NCBI GenBank assembly: GCA_964458575.1 | Contig: CAYWMD010000024.1 | Coordinates: forward strand, 26,177 to 90,176 | From: CAYWMD01 sp964458575 | Lineage (GTDB): Bacteria; Verrucomicrobiota; Verrucomicrobiia; Limisphaerales; JADLHS01 | Length of the DNA: 64,000 nucleotides | Direction: 5' to 3' | Shown: positions 24,922 to 34,124 of the stretch, piece after piece | How the letters are laid out: each line of letters opens with the position of its first letter | Position numbering within the stretch: the stretch's first letter is position 1 | Notes under the pieces: model-generated | Told to the model about the DNA's origin: nothing | Database searches by the model: none | Seen by the model: the letters and a program-made list of their open reading frames with translations, nothing else | Position numbers and translations under genes: made by a program

Positions 24922-25875
24922 ATGTCTGCGAACGAGCCCCGAATTTCGGTGGTCATCGCCAATTACAACCATGGGCATCTGCTGGAGCGCTGTCTCGCGG
25001 CGGACTTGAACCAGCCGGTCCAGCCGTTCGAAATCATCGTGGTGAACGACGCGTCCACGGACAACAGCCTGGAGATCCTCAAAGGAATCGCAGCAAAGCA
25101 TCCGATCGTCCGAATCCTCGCGAACGAGCGGAATCTTGGTGTTTGCCGGACCATGAATCGTGGATTGGAGGCTGCGCGCGGAGAGTACGTGCTTTTTCAT
25201 GCTGCGGATGATGAATTATTACCGGGCGTCTTTGAACACACGCTGCGGCTGTTGCGGCAATACCCACAGGCCGGGGTTTGCAGCGGCATGGTCGAGTGGC
25301 GCTGCGCGAAGACCGGCATGAAATGGTACATGGGACAAAGCATGCCCGACAAACCGTGCTATCTCCCACCAGAGGAAATGATCCGTCTGGGCCGGCGCGG
25401 GATCCTGGTCATCGCCGGTCAGAACGCCACGTTCAAGCGGACGGCGCTGATCGAGGCGGGCGGCTGGCGGCCCGAGTTGCGTTGGTTTACGGACTGGTTT
25501 GGGGCCTTCGTGGTCGGCTTTCGCCACGGCATCTGCCACGTCCCGGAAGTGCTCTCCGTTTTCAACCTGGACCCGACTTCCTACTACCACACCGCCACGT
25601 CGCAAGCGGAGCGGCGGCAGGTGTTGCTGCACATTTTGGAACTTTTGGACAGCGACAAATACCGGGACGTGGCTGATCCGATTCGCCGCAGCGGCATTTT
25701 CGGCCCGTTCGGCTGGCCGATTGTGCGCGTGCTGCTGGGTCATCCCCGATTCTGGAAATATCTCAACTTCGCGCTTCTGCGGCGGGTTGCGAAACGCTGC
25801 GCCGAAGTCATCGGCCGGCGTTGCTTCCCCGACTGGCTGGCCCGGTTTTGCCTCAAAGTTTTCTATGGCAGATAG
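24922..25875 (+). CDS. GT2-family glycosyltransferase
   Basis: A 317-residue GT-A glycosyltransferase. It begins ISVVIANYNHGHLLERCL, then IIVVNDASTDNSLEIL and FHAADDELLPG. Start is ATG just before SANEPRI; the frame is open further upstream to 24646 but that part overlaps the divergent gene and is not conserved. Segments EWRCAKTGMKWYMGQSMPD, PCYLPPEEMIRLGRRG and HGICHVPEVLSVFNLD match the paralogue at 11.3-12.2 kb. No C-terminal membrane helices are seen, unlike CsbB-type transferases. It is followed after 108 bases by the YfhO-like gene. Confidence 0.9.
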   Translation: MSANEPRISVVIANYNHGHLLERCLAADLNQPVQPFEIIVVNDASTDNSLEILKGIAAKHPIVRILANERNLGVCRTMNRGLEAARGEYVLFHAADDELLPGVFEHTLRLLRQYPQAGVCSGMVEWRCAKTGMKWYMGQSMPDKPCYLPPEEMIRLGRRGILVIAGQNATFKRTALIEAGGWRPELRWFTDWFGAFVVGFRHGICHVPEVLSVFNLDPTSYYHTATSQAERRQVLLHILELLDSDKYRDVADPIRRSGIFGPFGWPIVRVLLGHPRFWKYLNFALLRRVAKRCAEVIGRRCFPDWLARFCLKVFYGR

Positions 25876-25983
25876 TCGGATGGCCAGGCGACCCGGAACG
25901 CGCCGTCAAATCACAGTTGGCAGCGAATCCGGCTTCCGGCACTATGATTTGAACAATGCACTTGGTTTCGTGTAATTAACCTC

Positions 25984-28764
25984 ATGACCACACCGTCATC
26001 GTCGGGTCCGGCTGCGGACAAGCATTCCCCGCGCTCCTCCTTCCGCGTGGTGCTGCTTTGTTTGCTGGGAATCCTGGCCCTATTGTTTTACCGAAGCCTT
26101 TTGCCGAACTTTGTGCTGTTTTCCAACGATGGCCCGCTCGGCGCGCTGACTGCGGCGTCGGCGGCCATGCCCGATGCATTTAAAGGCATGTGGCAGGACC
26201 TCAATTGGGTCGGCAACAACGGGGGCAGCGCCGTGCCCGACATTACGCAAGGACTCCTCTGCCTGTTGGGCCCCGTGCAGTTCGCCAAATGGTTCGTGCC
26301 CATCACCTACCTTTTCCTGGGCTTGAGTGCCTGGTTGTTCTTCCGGCGCTTGAACCTGACGCCGCTGGCTTGCGTGCTGGGCGCATTGGCGACAATGTTA
26401 AACACGGATTTCTTTTTCACGTCCTGCTGGGGGGTCGGCCCGCAAACGATTTGTTTCGGCATGAACTTCTTGGCGCTGGCGGCGGTCGTGGGCGGTGGCG
26501 GCAACAAGTGGCTGCGTTTCATCCTCGCCGGTTTTGCGGTTGGCATGGCGGTGACGGAAGGGGCGGATATCGCCGCGATCTTCAGTTTGTTCGTCGCGGC
26601 GTTCGTCCTTTATTACACCTGGGTTAGTGAAGCCACCCCATCAAGCAGGGTTGGGCTCGGTGTCGCCCGCCTCACGCTCGTGGTTGTGTTCGCCGTGTTC
26701 ATGGCCGCGCAGTCGTTGAACGTCCTGACCGGCACCGCCATCAAGGGCATTGCCGGCGCGGAGCAAACCGACGAAGCCCGGGAGGCACGTTGGGAATGGG
26801 CGACCCAATGGAGCATGCCCAAACGCGAATTGCTCAACCTCATTGTGCCCGGCTTGTTCGGTTACCGCATGGACACACCGGACGGCGGCAATTACTGGGG
26901 CGCGGCCGGCCGCGACCCGAGTTGGGATCATTATTTCAAGAATGGCCAGCAGGGACCACCTCCAGGTGGGGGCATTCGTTTCGGTGCGGGCGCAAGTTAC
27001 GCAGGCGTGCTGGTCGTGCTCGTGGCCGTTTGGGCCGGCATCCAATCATTCCGGAAGGAGCATTCGGTCTTTTCTCCGCTCAACCGCAAACTCCTGTGGT
27101 TCTGGCTGGGCGTGTTGTTTCTTTCCCTGCTCTTGGCGTTTGGAAAACACGCGCCGTTTTATCGGTTGTTCTACGCGCTGCCTTACGCCTCGGCGATACG
27201 CAATCCGAGCAAGTTCTTTCACGTGTTCAGTTGGGCGCTGGTCATCATTTTCGCCTTCGGCGTCCACGGCCTGAGCCGGCGTTACTTGGAAATCGCTTCC
27301 AGCAATTCCGCCTCGTTGACGGACCATTTGCGCAACTGGTGGGGGAAGGTGCGCGGGTTCGACCGGAAATGGATGGCGGGCTGCACGCTGGCCATTGCCG
27401 CCAGCATCCTCGGGTGGCTCATCTATGCCTCCTCGCGGTCCGGCCTCCAAGCGTACCTGCAAACCGTGCAATTCGACGAAGAAATGGCGAAGGCGATCGC
27501 CCGCTTTAGTTTCAAGGCGGTCGGCTGGTACGTGCTGTCCCTGACCCTCGCGGTGGCCGCCGTGGTGCTGGTGATGAGCGGTTGGTTCGCCGGTCGGCGG
27601 GCGAAATGGGGAGGCATCTTGTTGGGCGTATTGCTCGTGGCGGACTTGGCGCGCGCGAATCTCCCCTGGATCATTTACTGGAACTACAAGGAAAAATACG
27701 CGGCCAACCCCGTCATTGATTTCCTGCGCGAAAAACCCTACGAGCAGCGGGTGGCAATCTTTCCCGCGGAGCGCTTCATTGATTTCAGGCGATTGCCGCC
27801 GGAAGCGGCCAGACATTTCAAACTGATCAGTGATCAACTTGACGGCCTCTACCGCATCGAGTGGTCGCAGCATTTGTTCCTGTATTACAACATTCAAAGC
27901 CTAGACATCATTCAAGAACCCCGTCTGGCGTCGGACAAGGCGGCCTTCGAAGGCGCGCTGGCGACCAACCCGGTGCGACGCTGGGAGCTGTGCAACAATC
28001 GCTATCTGCTCGCACCCACGGCGTTCCTGGAGTTGTTCAACGGGCAATTTGATCCGGTCCAAAAGCGATGGCGCGTCGCCATGACGTTCGACATCGCGCC
28101 CAAGCCGGGAATCCCCAACGTGTCGCGCTACGACCAACTCACGGCCAGAGCATCCACCAACGGTCAACTGGCCGTGTTGGCATACAACGGCGTCCTGCCA
28201 CGGGCGAAGCTCTACGCAAACTGGCAGGTCGCCACGAACGACCCCGTCATGCTCAAGGACTGGGCCAAGGACCTCCACAAGCGGCTCCCGCATGAATGGG
28301 GCAATGCGCTGGTTTCCCAGGACACCACCGACCTGGCCACACTCAAGCGACTGGGCGAAGCGGACTTCGATTACCTCAACACCGTGTTGCTCGCCGAACC
28401 GCTGGCGTCCCCGCCCGGCACCAATCAGAACGTGGGCACGGTCGTATTCGAAAGCTACGCGCCCAAGCACATCAAACTGCGCGCCACGGCGAACGCTCCC
28501 GCCGTCTTGTTGCTCAACGACAAGTTTGACCCGAACTGGAAAGTGTTCGTGGACGGGAAGCCGGAAAAACTCCTGCGCGCCAATTTCATCATGCGCGGCG
28601 TTACAATTCCGCCGGGTGAACACACGGTGGAGTTCAAATTCGAACCGCCGGTCAAAGCGCTTTACGTGTCGCTGGTGGCGATTGGCGTGGGCGTGTTATT
28701 GCTGGGCTTCCTGATCATTTCGACGCGGCGCGAAGCGGCCGCGACCCGCCCGCCGGCCAAATAA
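25984..28764 (+). CDS. YfhO-like multi-pass membrane protein (GT-C type)
   Basis: A 926-residue integral membrane protein of the YfhO family. An N-terminal helix (VVLLCLLGILALLFY) is followed by about a dozen hydrophobic segments over the first 560 residues (for example GVLVVLVAVWAGIQSF, WLGVLFLSLLLAF, GGILLGVLLVADLA). A long outside domain comes next, ending with the family-typical SWAP-like segment LLLNDKFDPNWKVFVDGK and PPGEHTVEFKFEPP, and a last helix (LVAIGVGVLLLGFLIIS). In Firmicutes, YfhO moves a lipid-linked sugar onto a polymer outside the membrane together with a GT2 partner. The adjacent GT2 gene suggests a similar pair, though this is inference. Confidence 0.87.
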   Translation: MTTPSSSGPAADKHSPRSSFRVVLLCLLGILALLFYRSLLPNFVLFSNDGPLGALTAASAAMPDAFKGMWQDLNWVGNNGGSAVPDITQGLLCLLGPVQFAKWFVPITYLFLGLSAWLFFRRLNLTPLACVLGALATMLNTDFFFTSCWGVGPQTICFGMNFLALAAVVGGGGNKWLRFILAGFAVGMAVTEGADIAAIFSLFVAAFVLYYTWVSEATPSSRVGLGVARLTLVVVFAVFMAAQSLNVLTGTAIKGIAGAEQTDEAREARWEWATQWSMPKRELLNLIVPGLFGYRMDTPDGGNYWGAAGRDPSWDHYFKNGQQGPPPGGGIRFGAGASYAGVLVVLVAVWAGIQSFRKEHSVFSPLNRKLLWFWLGVLFLSLLLAFGKHAPFYRLFYALPYASAIRNPSKFFHVFSWALVIIFAFGVHGLSRRYLEIASSNSASLTDHLRNWWGKVRGFDRKWMAGCTLAIAASILGWLIYASSRSGLQAYLQTVQFDEEMAKAIARFSFKAVGWYVLSLTLAVAAVVLVMSGWFAGRRAKWGGILLGVLLVADLARANLPWIIYWNYKEKYAANPVIDFLREKPYEQRVAIFPAERFIDFRRLPPEAARHFKLISDQLDGLYRIEWSQHLFLYYNIQSLDIIQEPRLASDKAAFEGALATNPVRRWELCNNRYLLAPTAFLELFNGQFDPVQKRWRVAMTFDIAPKPGIPNVSRYDQLTARASTNGQLAVLAYNGVLPRAKLYANWQVATNDPVMLKDWAKDLHKRLPHEWGNALVSQDTTDLATLKRLGEADFDYLNTVLLAEPLASPPGTNQNVGTVVFESYAPKHIKLRATANAPAVLLLNDKFDPNWKVFVDGKPEKLLRANFIMRGVTIPPGEHTVEFKFEPPVKALYVSLVAIGVGVLLLGFLIISTRREAAATRPPAK

Positions 28765-28801
28765 GGGACATTGGACCTCGGTGGTTTTCAAAAAGCAATT
28801 G

Positions 28802-28819
28802 AGCCGGCACCCGCCGGCT
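28802..28819. repeat. Perfect 7-bp hairpin upstream of the epimerase gene
   Basis: AGCCGGC and GCCGGCT flank a 4-base loop (ACCC), 20 bases before the next start codon. There is no T-tract. It resembles in style the short stem-loops of the dispersed palindromic element found at 37.2 and 48.0 kb, so it may be a fragment of such an element or a structure affecting the downstream start. Confidence 0.45.
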
Positions 28820-28838
28820 GCTACCAAATACGAAGCAA

Positions 28839-29771
28839 ATGAAAATTCTTATCACCGGCGGCGCCGGTTACATCGGTTCGGTATTGACCCCCACGTTGCT
28901 CGGCCTCGGCCACGAAGTGACCGTGGTGGACAATTTTTATTTCAAACAAGCCAGCCTGCTGGACTGCTGTCACCACGAAAAGTTTTCCGTCATCCGCGGC
29001 GATGCCCGCGACGAAAGCTTGATGAAAAAACTGGTGGCCAGCGCGGATCTCATTATTCCCCTGGCCGCGCTCGTCGGCGTGCCGCTGTGCAACACCGACG
29101 CCGTCGCGACGCAAACCACCAACCAGGACGCGATTGAAATGCTTTGCCGCATCGCCGGGCGCGAACAGTGGATCATCATGCCTGTCACCAACAGCGGCTA
29201 CGGCATCGGCGAAAAGGGCAAACATTGCACCGAGGATTCGCCCTTGCGCCCGCTCTCGACCTACGGCGTCACGAAGGTCAAAGCCGAAGAAGCCGTGCTG
29301 GCGCGCGCGAACAGCATCAGCGTCCGGCTGGCCACGGTGTTCGGCCTCTCGCCGAGAATGCGTCTGGACCTGCTCGTGAACGATTTCGTTTATCGCGCCG
29401 TGAATGATCGGGCGGTGGTGATCTTCGAGGGACACTTCAAACGCAACTACATTCACATTCGGGACGTGGTGCGGGTGTTTGTGCACGGCATCGCGAGTTT
29501 CGAAAAGATGAAGGGCCGGCCCTACAACGTCGGCCTCGACGATGCGAACCTCTCGAAGCTCGAACTTTGCGCCGAAATCAAGAAGCACCTGCCGAAATTC
29601 GTGTATCTCGAAGCGCCCATTGGCGAAGACCCCGACAAACGCGACTACATCGTGAGCAACGCGCGCATCGCGGCGACCGGTTTCAAACCGGAATGGAGTC
29701 TGGAGCGCGGCATCCGCGAACTCATCAAGGGTTACACGATTCTGCGGAACACGATCTACTCGAACGTCTAG
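28839..29771 (+). CDS. NAD-dependent sugar epimerase/dehydratase (extended SDR)
   Basis: A 310-residue extended SDR on nucleotide sugars. Cofactor motif ILITGGAGYIGSVLTPTL; active site LRPLSTYGVTKVKAEEA (Tyr-x-x-x-Lys); substrate segment RLATVFGLSPRMRLDLLVND. It resembles the SDR at 22.1-23.1 kb. The two genes after it (HddC-like and HddA-like) are 22 bases away and overlapping, so the three form one operon. In Campylobacter capsule loci, epimerases next to HddA/HddC modify GDP-heptose; a similar job here is plausible but unproven. Confidence 0.88.
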   Translation: MKILITGGAGYIGSVLTPTLLGLGHEVTVVDNFYFKQASLLDCCHHEKFSVIRGDARDESLMKKLVASADLIIPLAALVGVPLCNTDAVATQTTNQDAIEMLCRIAGREQWIIMPVTNSGYGIGEKGKHCTEDSPLRPLSTYGVTKVKAEEAVLARANSISVRLATVFGLSPRMRLDLLVNDFVYRAVNDRAVVIFEGHFKRNYIHIRDVVRVFVHGIASFEKMKGRPYNVGLDDANLSKLELCAEIKKHLPKFVYLEAPIGEDPDKRDYIVSNARIAATGFKPEWSLERGIRELIKGYTILRNTIYSNV

Positions 29772-29792
29772 CCGGGTCTGCACGCTGGTGGC

Positions 29793-30539
29793 ATGAGAAC
29801 GAATCTGTTGTCCGAGGTGGTGGCGGTGGTCCTTGCGGGCGGCGCGGGCACGCGCGTTCAACATTTGCTCGGCAACCTGCCCAAGCCGATGGCGCCCGTG
29901 GCCGGAAAGCCGTTTCTCGAATGGCTCGTGCGTTATCTGGCGAAGCAGGGCCTGACGCGAGTTGTGATTTCGACCGGTTACCGCGCGGAAGTCGTGGCCG
30001 CCCATTTCAACCAACAACCCGTGCCCGGGGTGAACATTTTGTGCGTGGCCGAACCGTCGCCCCTCGGCACGGCCGGCGGCCTAGTACATGCGGTCCGCCA
30101 GAGTAAACTGAATCCGCCGGCGTGGCTGGTGCTCAATGGCGACACGCTTTGCTTTGCCAACCTCAAAATCGCCGCGATCGAACTCGGTGACCCCGATGTG
30201 AGCGGCCTCATTTACGCGCGCGAGGTCCCGGACGCGTCCCGCTACGGCTCGCTGGTGATGGACACGTCCGGCTGCCTGATCGAATTCGCCGAAAAGCGGC
30301 CCGGCAAGGGGCTCATCAGCACCGGCATTTACATGTTGCGGGACGAACTCGTGCAGGCGTTTCCCGATCGCACGCCGTTGAGTCTGGAGCGCGACATCTT
30401 TCCGGAATTGACGGCGCGGCAGGCGTTGTTGAAAGTGGAACCAATGAACACGCCATTCCTGGACATCGGCACGCCGGAATCGCTGCCGCTGGCCGGCGAT
30501 TTTGTCCGGAGCAACCGCGAACAGTTTGCCCTCGCATGA
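29793..30539 (+). CDS. hddC: HddC-like sugar-1-phosphate nucleotidyltransferase
   Basis: A 248-residue nucleotidyltransferase that makes an NDP-sugar from a sugar 1-phosphate, best compared to HddC, which makes GDP-D-glycero-alpha-D-manno-heptose. The signature is VVLAGGAGTRVQHLLGNLPK followed by PMAPVAGKPF; then VVISTGYRAEVV, LNGDTLCFANL (metal-binding Asp) and EFAEKRPGKGLISTGIYML. Length matches HddC rather than the longer RmlA/GalU types. Its stop overlaps the start of the GHMP kinase gene (ATGA), which fits two consecutive steps. GDP specificity is assumed from the partner, not read from the sequence. Confidence 0.82.
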   Translation: MRTNLLSEVVAVVLAGGAGTRVQHLLGNLPKPMAPVAGKPFLEWLVRYLAKQGLTRVVISTGYRAEVVAAHFNQQPVPGVNILCVAEPSPLGTAGGLVHAVRQSKLNPPAWLVLNGDTLCFANLKIAAIELGDPDVSGLIYAREVPDASRYGSLVMDTSGCLIEFAEKRPGKGLISTGIYMLRDELVQAFPDRTPLSLERDIFPELTARQALLKVEPMNTPFLDIGTPESLPLAGDFVRSNREQFALA

Positions 30540-31516
30540 TCATTTCACGCGCACCGGTTCGCATCAGCTTTTTCGGGGGCGGCACCGATTACCCGGAATT
30601 TTTCCTGAAGGAGAACGGCGCGGTGCTCGCCACGGCGATTGACAAATTTTCCTACGTCACCGCCAGCCCGTTCCTGAGCCACCTGTTCGACTACTCGATC
30701 CGTCTTTCGTATCGCGACAGCGAACGCGTCCGGGATGTCGAGGAGATCAAACACAACGTCTTCCGCGAATGTCTCAAGTTGTGCGGGTTCAAAAAAGACA
30801 TCGAACTGCACAACGTCGCCGACTTGCCGGCGTTTACCGGCCTGGGCTCGTCCTCGGCGTTCACCGTGTCGCTGCTGCACGCGTTGCACAGCTTCAAGGG
30901 CGAATTTCTCCGGCCGCACGAACTGGCCTGCGAAGCCATCCACGTTGAGCGCAACCTGCTCAAGGACAACGTCGGCTGCCAGGACCAGGTGCTCGCGGCG
31001 TACGGCGGGTTCAATCTCGTCGAGTTCCGCACCGAACGCGATTTCACGGTGCACCGCGTGCCGTTGGCGCCGCAACGCCTGGCGGAGTTTGAAGCGCATT
31101 TGTTCCTCGTGTTCAGCGGCATCAAACGCAAGGCCGCCGACGTTGTGGCCAAGCAACTCGCGCGCGTGGACGAAAACAAGCGCGTGCTGCACACGATGCG
31201 GGACATGGTCTTTGCCGGCGCGAAAATCCTGACCGACCACCAACCCTTGCGCGAGTTCGGCGACCTGCTGCATCAAGCGTGGCAGGCCAAACGCAGTCTG
31301 GACGGCGGTGTGTCCAACGGGGAGATTGACGCCATTTACGAACAGGGCCGCGGCGCCGGGGCCTGGGGCGGCAAACTGTTGGGCGCCGGCGGCGGGGGCT
31401 TCATGCTTTTCTTCGCCCCGCCGGAGGCGCATCCCAAACTCGAACAAATCTTCGCCAACCGGCAGTTGCTGAAGGTCAAGATCAACGCTCCCGGGTCGCA
31501 GATTATTTTTTCGTGA
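30536..31516 (+). CDS. hddA: HddA-like GHMP sugar kinase
   Basis: A 326-residue GHMP kinase close in length to HddA, D-glycero-alpha-D-manno-heptose-7-phosphate kinase, which makes the 1,7-bisphosphate. The three GHMP motifs are RAPVRISFFGGGTDYPEFF, LPAFTGLGSSSAFTVSLL and KLLGAGGGGFMLFFAPPE. The long SFFGGGTDYPE start is typical of the HddA/fucokinase-like branch. It directly follows the HddC-like gene with a 4-base overlap. The phosphatase GmhB and isomerase GmhA that would complete the GDP-heptose route are not evident next to it; the HAD gene at 21.5 kb is a candidate for the first. Confidence 0.85.
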   Translation: MIISRAPVRISFFGGGTDYPEFFLKENGAVLATAIDKFSYVTASPFLSHLFDYSIRLSYRDSERVRDVEEIKHNVFRECLKLCGFKKDIELHNVADLPAFTGLGSSSAFTVSLLHALHSFKGEFLRPHELACEAIHVERNLLKDNVGCQDQVLAAYGGFNLVEFRTERDFTVHRVPLAPQRLAEFEAHLFLVFSGIKRKAADVVAKQLARVDENKRVLHTMRDMVFAGAKILTDHQPLREFGDLLHQAWQAKRSLDGGVSNGEIDAIYEQGRGAGAWGGKLLGAGGGGFMLFFAPPEAHPKLEQIFANRQLLKVKINAPGSQIIFS

Positions 31517-31609
31517 CCAGTGGACGAGACGAGAGTGTTGCTCGCAGACGCCAATGGACGAGCCGCCGGTGAAACGATAAGCTGCTTCGCAGCATACCGA
31601 GACACCGAA

Positions 31610-32185
31610 ATGAAAAACCGTCATCTTCTCCTGTTGCTGGCCGGATTCATGGCCACTTGCCTGACTTCAACAACGCACGCCGCCGGGATTCCAAAGGTGG
31701 GCGACCGCGCTCCGGATTTTTCACTCAAGACCCTTGATGATCAAACCTTCCTCCTGGGCGAACTGACCGCGAAGCAGGAAGTTGTGCTCGTCGTTTTGCG
31801 CGGCTGGCCCGGTTACCAATGCCCCGTTTGCGACCGGCAGGTGCATGACTTCACCAAGTCCGCCGATGAGTTCACCCGGAAAAATGTGCGCGTGGTCTTC
31901 ATCTATCCCGGACCGGCCGAAGATTTGAAGGCCCACGCGAAGGAATTCCAGGCGATGAAAAACCGTCAATGGCCGAGGGATTTTCTGTTCGTGCTGGACC
32001 CGGATTACACGATGGTGAACGCCTATGGACTGCGCTGGGACGCGCCGCGGGAAACGGCTTATCCGTCCACCTTCGTGCTCGGGCCTGAGAACCGGGTCCG
32101 TTTTGCCAAGGTCAGCCACGGCCACGGCGATCGAACCACCGCAGCCGGGGTTCTGGCGGAAATCAAGCGCGAATCAGGCAAATGA
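31610..32185 (+). CDS. Secreted peroxiredoxin/thioredoxin-fold protein
   Basis: A 191-residue AhpC/TSA-like protein. A signal peptide (MKNRHLLLLLAGFMATCL, then TSTTHAAG) gives cleavage after THA or AA. The mature part starts VGDRAPDFSLKTLDDQTFLL, as in peroxiredoxins and TlpA-like proteins. The active site reads GYQCPVCDRQ, a CPxC centre. Later, DFLFVLDPDYTMVNAYGL and YPSTFVLGPENRVRF complete the fold. It probably reduces a peroxide or a disulfide outside the cytoplasm. The start is the ATG before KNRH; an in-frame extension to 31520 is rejected because it would bury the signal peptide. It closes the plus-strand arm. Confidence 0.85.
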   Translation: MKNRHLLLLLAGFMATCLTSTTHAAGIPKVGDRAPDFSLKTLDDQTFLLGELTAKQEVVLVVLRGWPGYQCPVCDRQVHDFTKSADEFTRKNVRVVFIYPGPAEDLKAHAKEFQAMKNRQWPRDFLFVLDPDYTMVNAYGLRWDAPRETAYPSTFVLGPENRVRFAKVSHGHGDRTTAAGVLAEIKRESGK

Positions 32186-32270
32186 TTTTTACGGCCGACC
32201 CGGTCGCCGGATGCAGTCACGGTCAGACAGGTCGCAGGCTCAACGCCGTTTTCGTGCCGGGAATTCGGCG

Positions 32271-34124
32271 TCAGTCAAACACGCTCAGCTTCCGATTGAC
32301 GATCCGCAACCGACGACACAGGCAAAGGTTCAACCCTTCGAGCAGTTTGATTTTAATTTCCGGATGCGTCGCGCCCAGGCGTTCGAGGTCTTCGACACTC
32401 AGCGTGTCACAGACCACGTCCGAGTCCGCCACGACCATCGCCGAGCGCGGTGCGCGGTCAATGACGGCCATTTCGCCAAAGACCATGCCGGCGGAAAAGG
32501 TGGCGAGCCGCTTGCGCCCGCCGGATTCCAACGGCACAAAAACACTCACGCTGCCGCGCGCCAGGAAGAACATTTCGCGTGCGGCGTCACCGGCGTTGAT
32601 GATCACGTCGCCCGGTCGGTAACTGCCGCGTCGCAACCGCCCGGCGAGAATCTTGATCTCATCCGGGTTGAAGCGCTCACAAAGCTCGTATTGATCGTGC
32701 GTGGCCGTCCGGTCCGGGCTGCGGTCGGGCAGGGCGGCTTCGAGCGCGCGGTTCTCGCACGATTCCAGGGCCAGGTCAACGTCCTCGACGGCGCGGAACA
32801 TTTCCGGGAAGCGCGCGCCCAGCTTCACCTTCATATATTGCCGCAGCAGCGGCAGGCGGTCGGCGTGCGTGAACATGACAGGTTTGCCCAAGCCGGACAT
32901 TTTTTCCAGCACCCGGTAAAGCAGCCGGCAGGCGCTCTCGTTGATCGTCAAGACGCGCCGCAAATCGAGGATGAGGTGGTGGATCGAATCCGCGCTCTCG
33001 ATCACGTCCCGCACCACGGCCTCGGTGGTGGTAAAGGTCAGGTTGCCCTGCAACTGGTAAATTCTTATGCCGCCACCGAATCGCTGCAACGCCCGGCTTT
33101 CCTCCGGCGTGCGAACGCGGTTGGAGTTCAATTCCGCCGCCGTGAACTTGAGGCGGATGGCCGAGTTGCCGACGGTTGGGCGATTGAACAGGTGCAGGTC
33201 GCAATGGCGGGAAATCGCGTCGCAAACCCGGATGCCGCGCACGCTGTTGCCGCGCGCGTCCAACGGCGGCGAGAAGACGCCGATCCCCAGTTGTCCCGGC
33301 AACACCGCGATGATTCCGCCCGCCACGCCGCTTTTGGCCGGCATGCCGATCTTGTAAATCCATTCGCCCGCATAGTCGTACATGCCGCACGAACCCATCA
33401 CACTCAGGACGCTCTCGACGTATTCGCCGCGGATCGCCTGCTTGCCGGTCACGGGATTGACGCCGCGATTCGCAAGCGTCGCGGCCATGACACCGAGATC
33501 ATGCGCGGTCACGGACACCGAGCATTGCTGGAAATACAATTCCACTGACGGCTTCGGGTCGGTGGAAAGAATGTCAAAGTTCCGCAGCATGTACCCGATG
33601 GCGCGGTTGCGATGGCCCGTTTCGCTCTCGGAACGGTACACGGCTTCGTCGAGCGCGACTTCGCGCCCGGCGTACAGCGCGAACATGTCGAGCAACCGGC
33701 GCAACCGCCCTTGCGGTGACTTCCCCTCGACCAGCGAAGTCGTGGCGATGGCGCCGGCGTTGATCATGGGATTGCGGGGCCGGCCCGTGCCGGGTTCGAG
33801 GCTGATCGAATTGAACGCATCGCCGGTTGGCTCCGTGGAAACCTTGCTCAACACGTGCTGCCGCCCGTGGTCCTCCAGCGCGAGGCCATACACGAAGGGT
33901 TTGGAAATGGATTGAATCGTGAACGGCTGGCGCGAATCGCCGACTTCGTATACATGGCCGGTGGCGGTTACGAGACAAATGCCGAACCAGTTGGGATCGG
34001 CCTTGGCCAGTTCGGGGATGTAGGTGGCGACATTGCCCTCGGTGACAGCGGCGAACTCACGGTGCAACTGGTCGAGATAGTCGAGGATGGGGGACGTGCA
34101 CGGTGACGGGGATGCTGAGTTCAT
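32271..34124 (-). CDS. glsA: Glutaminase A fused to STAS and cyclic-nucleotide-binding domains
   Basis: A 617-residue three-domain protein. Residues about 10-310 are a GlsA glutaminase, which makes glutamate and ammonia from glutamine, with the catalytic Ser-x-x-Lys in FTIQSISKPFVYGLAL (S72, K75), and NPMINAGAIATTSL and AKSGVAGGIIAVLPG further on. A STAS domain follows (GIRIYQLQGNLTF, LILDLRRVLTINESACRLL). The C-terminal 130 residues are a cyclic-nucleotide-binding domain (VIINAGDAAREMFFLARGSV, VFGEMAVIDRAPRSA with the phosphate-binding cassette). The domains suggest glutaminase activity controlled by a nucleotide and by partner binding. A bare GlsA is about 310 residues. Start at MNSASPSPC. 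Confidence 0.9.
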   Translation of the reverse strand: MNSASPSPCTSPILDYLDQLHREFAAVTEGNVATYIPELAKADPNWFGICLVTATGHVYEVGDSRQPFTIQSISKPFVYGLALEDHGRQHVLSKVSTEPTGDAFNSISLEPGTGRPRNPMINAGAIATTSLVEGKSPQGRLRRLLDMFALYAGREVALDEAVYRSESETGHRNRAIGYMLRNFDILSTDPKPSVELYFQQCSVSVTAHDLGVMAATLANRGVNPVTGKQAIRGEYVESVLSVMGSCGMYDYAGEWIYKIGMPAKSGVAGGIIAVLPGQLGIGVFSPPLDARGNSVRGIRVCDAISRHCDLHLFNRPTVGNSAIRLKFTAAELNSNRVRTPEESRALQRFGGGIRIYQLQGNLTFTTTEAVVRDVIESADSIHHLILDLRRVLTINESACRLLYRVLEKMSGLGKPVMFTHADRLPLLRQYMKVKLGARFPEMFRAVEDVDLALESCENRALEAALPDRSPDRTATHDQYELCERFNPDEIKILAGRLRRGSYRPGDVIINAGDAAREMFFLARGSVSVFVPLESGGRKRLATFSAGMVFGEMAVIDRAPRSAMVVADSDVVCDTLSVEDLERLGATHPEIKIKLLEGLNLCLCRRLRIVNRKLSVFD

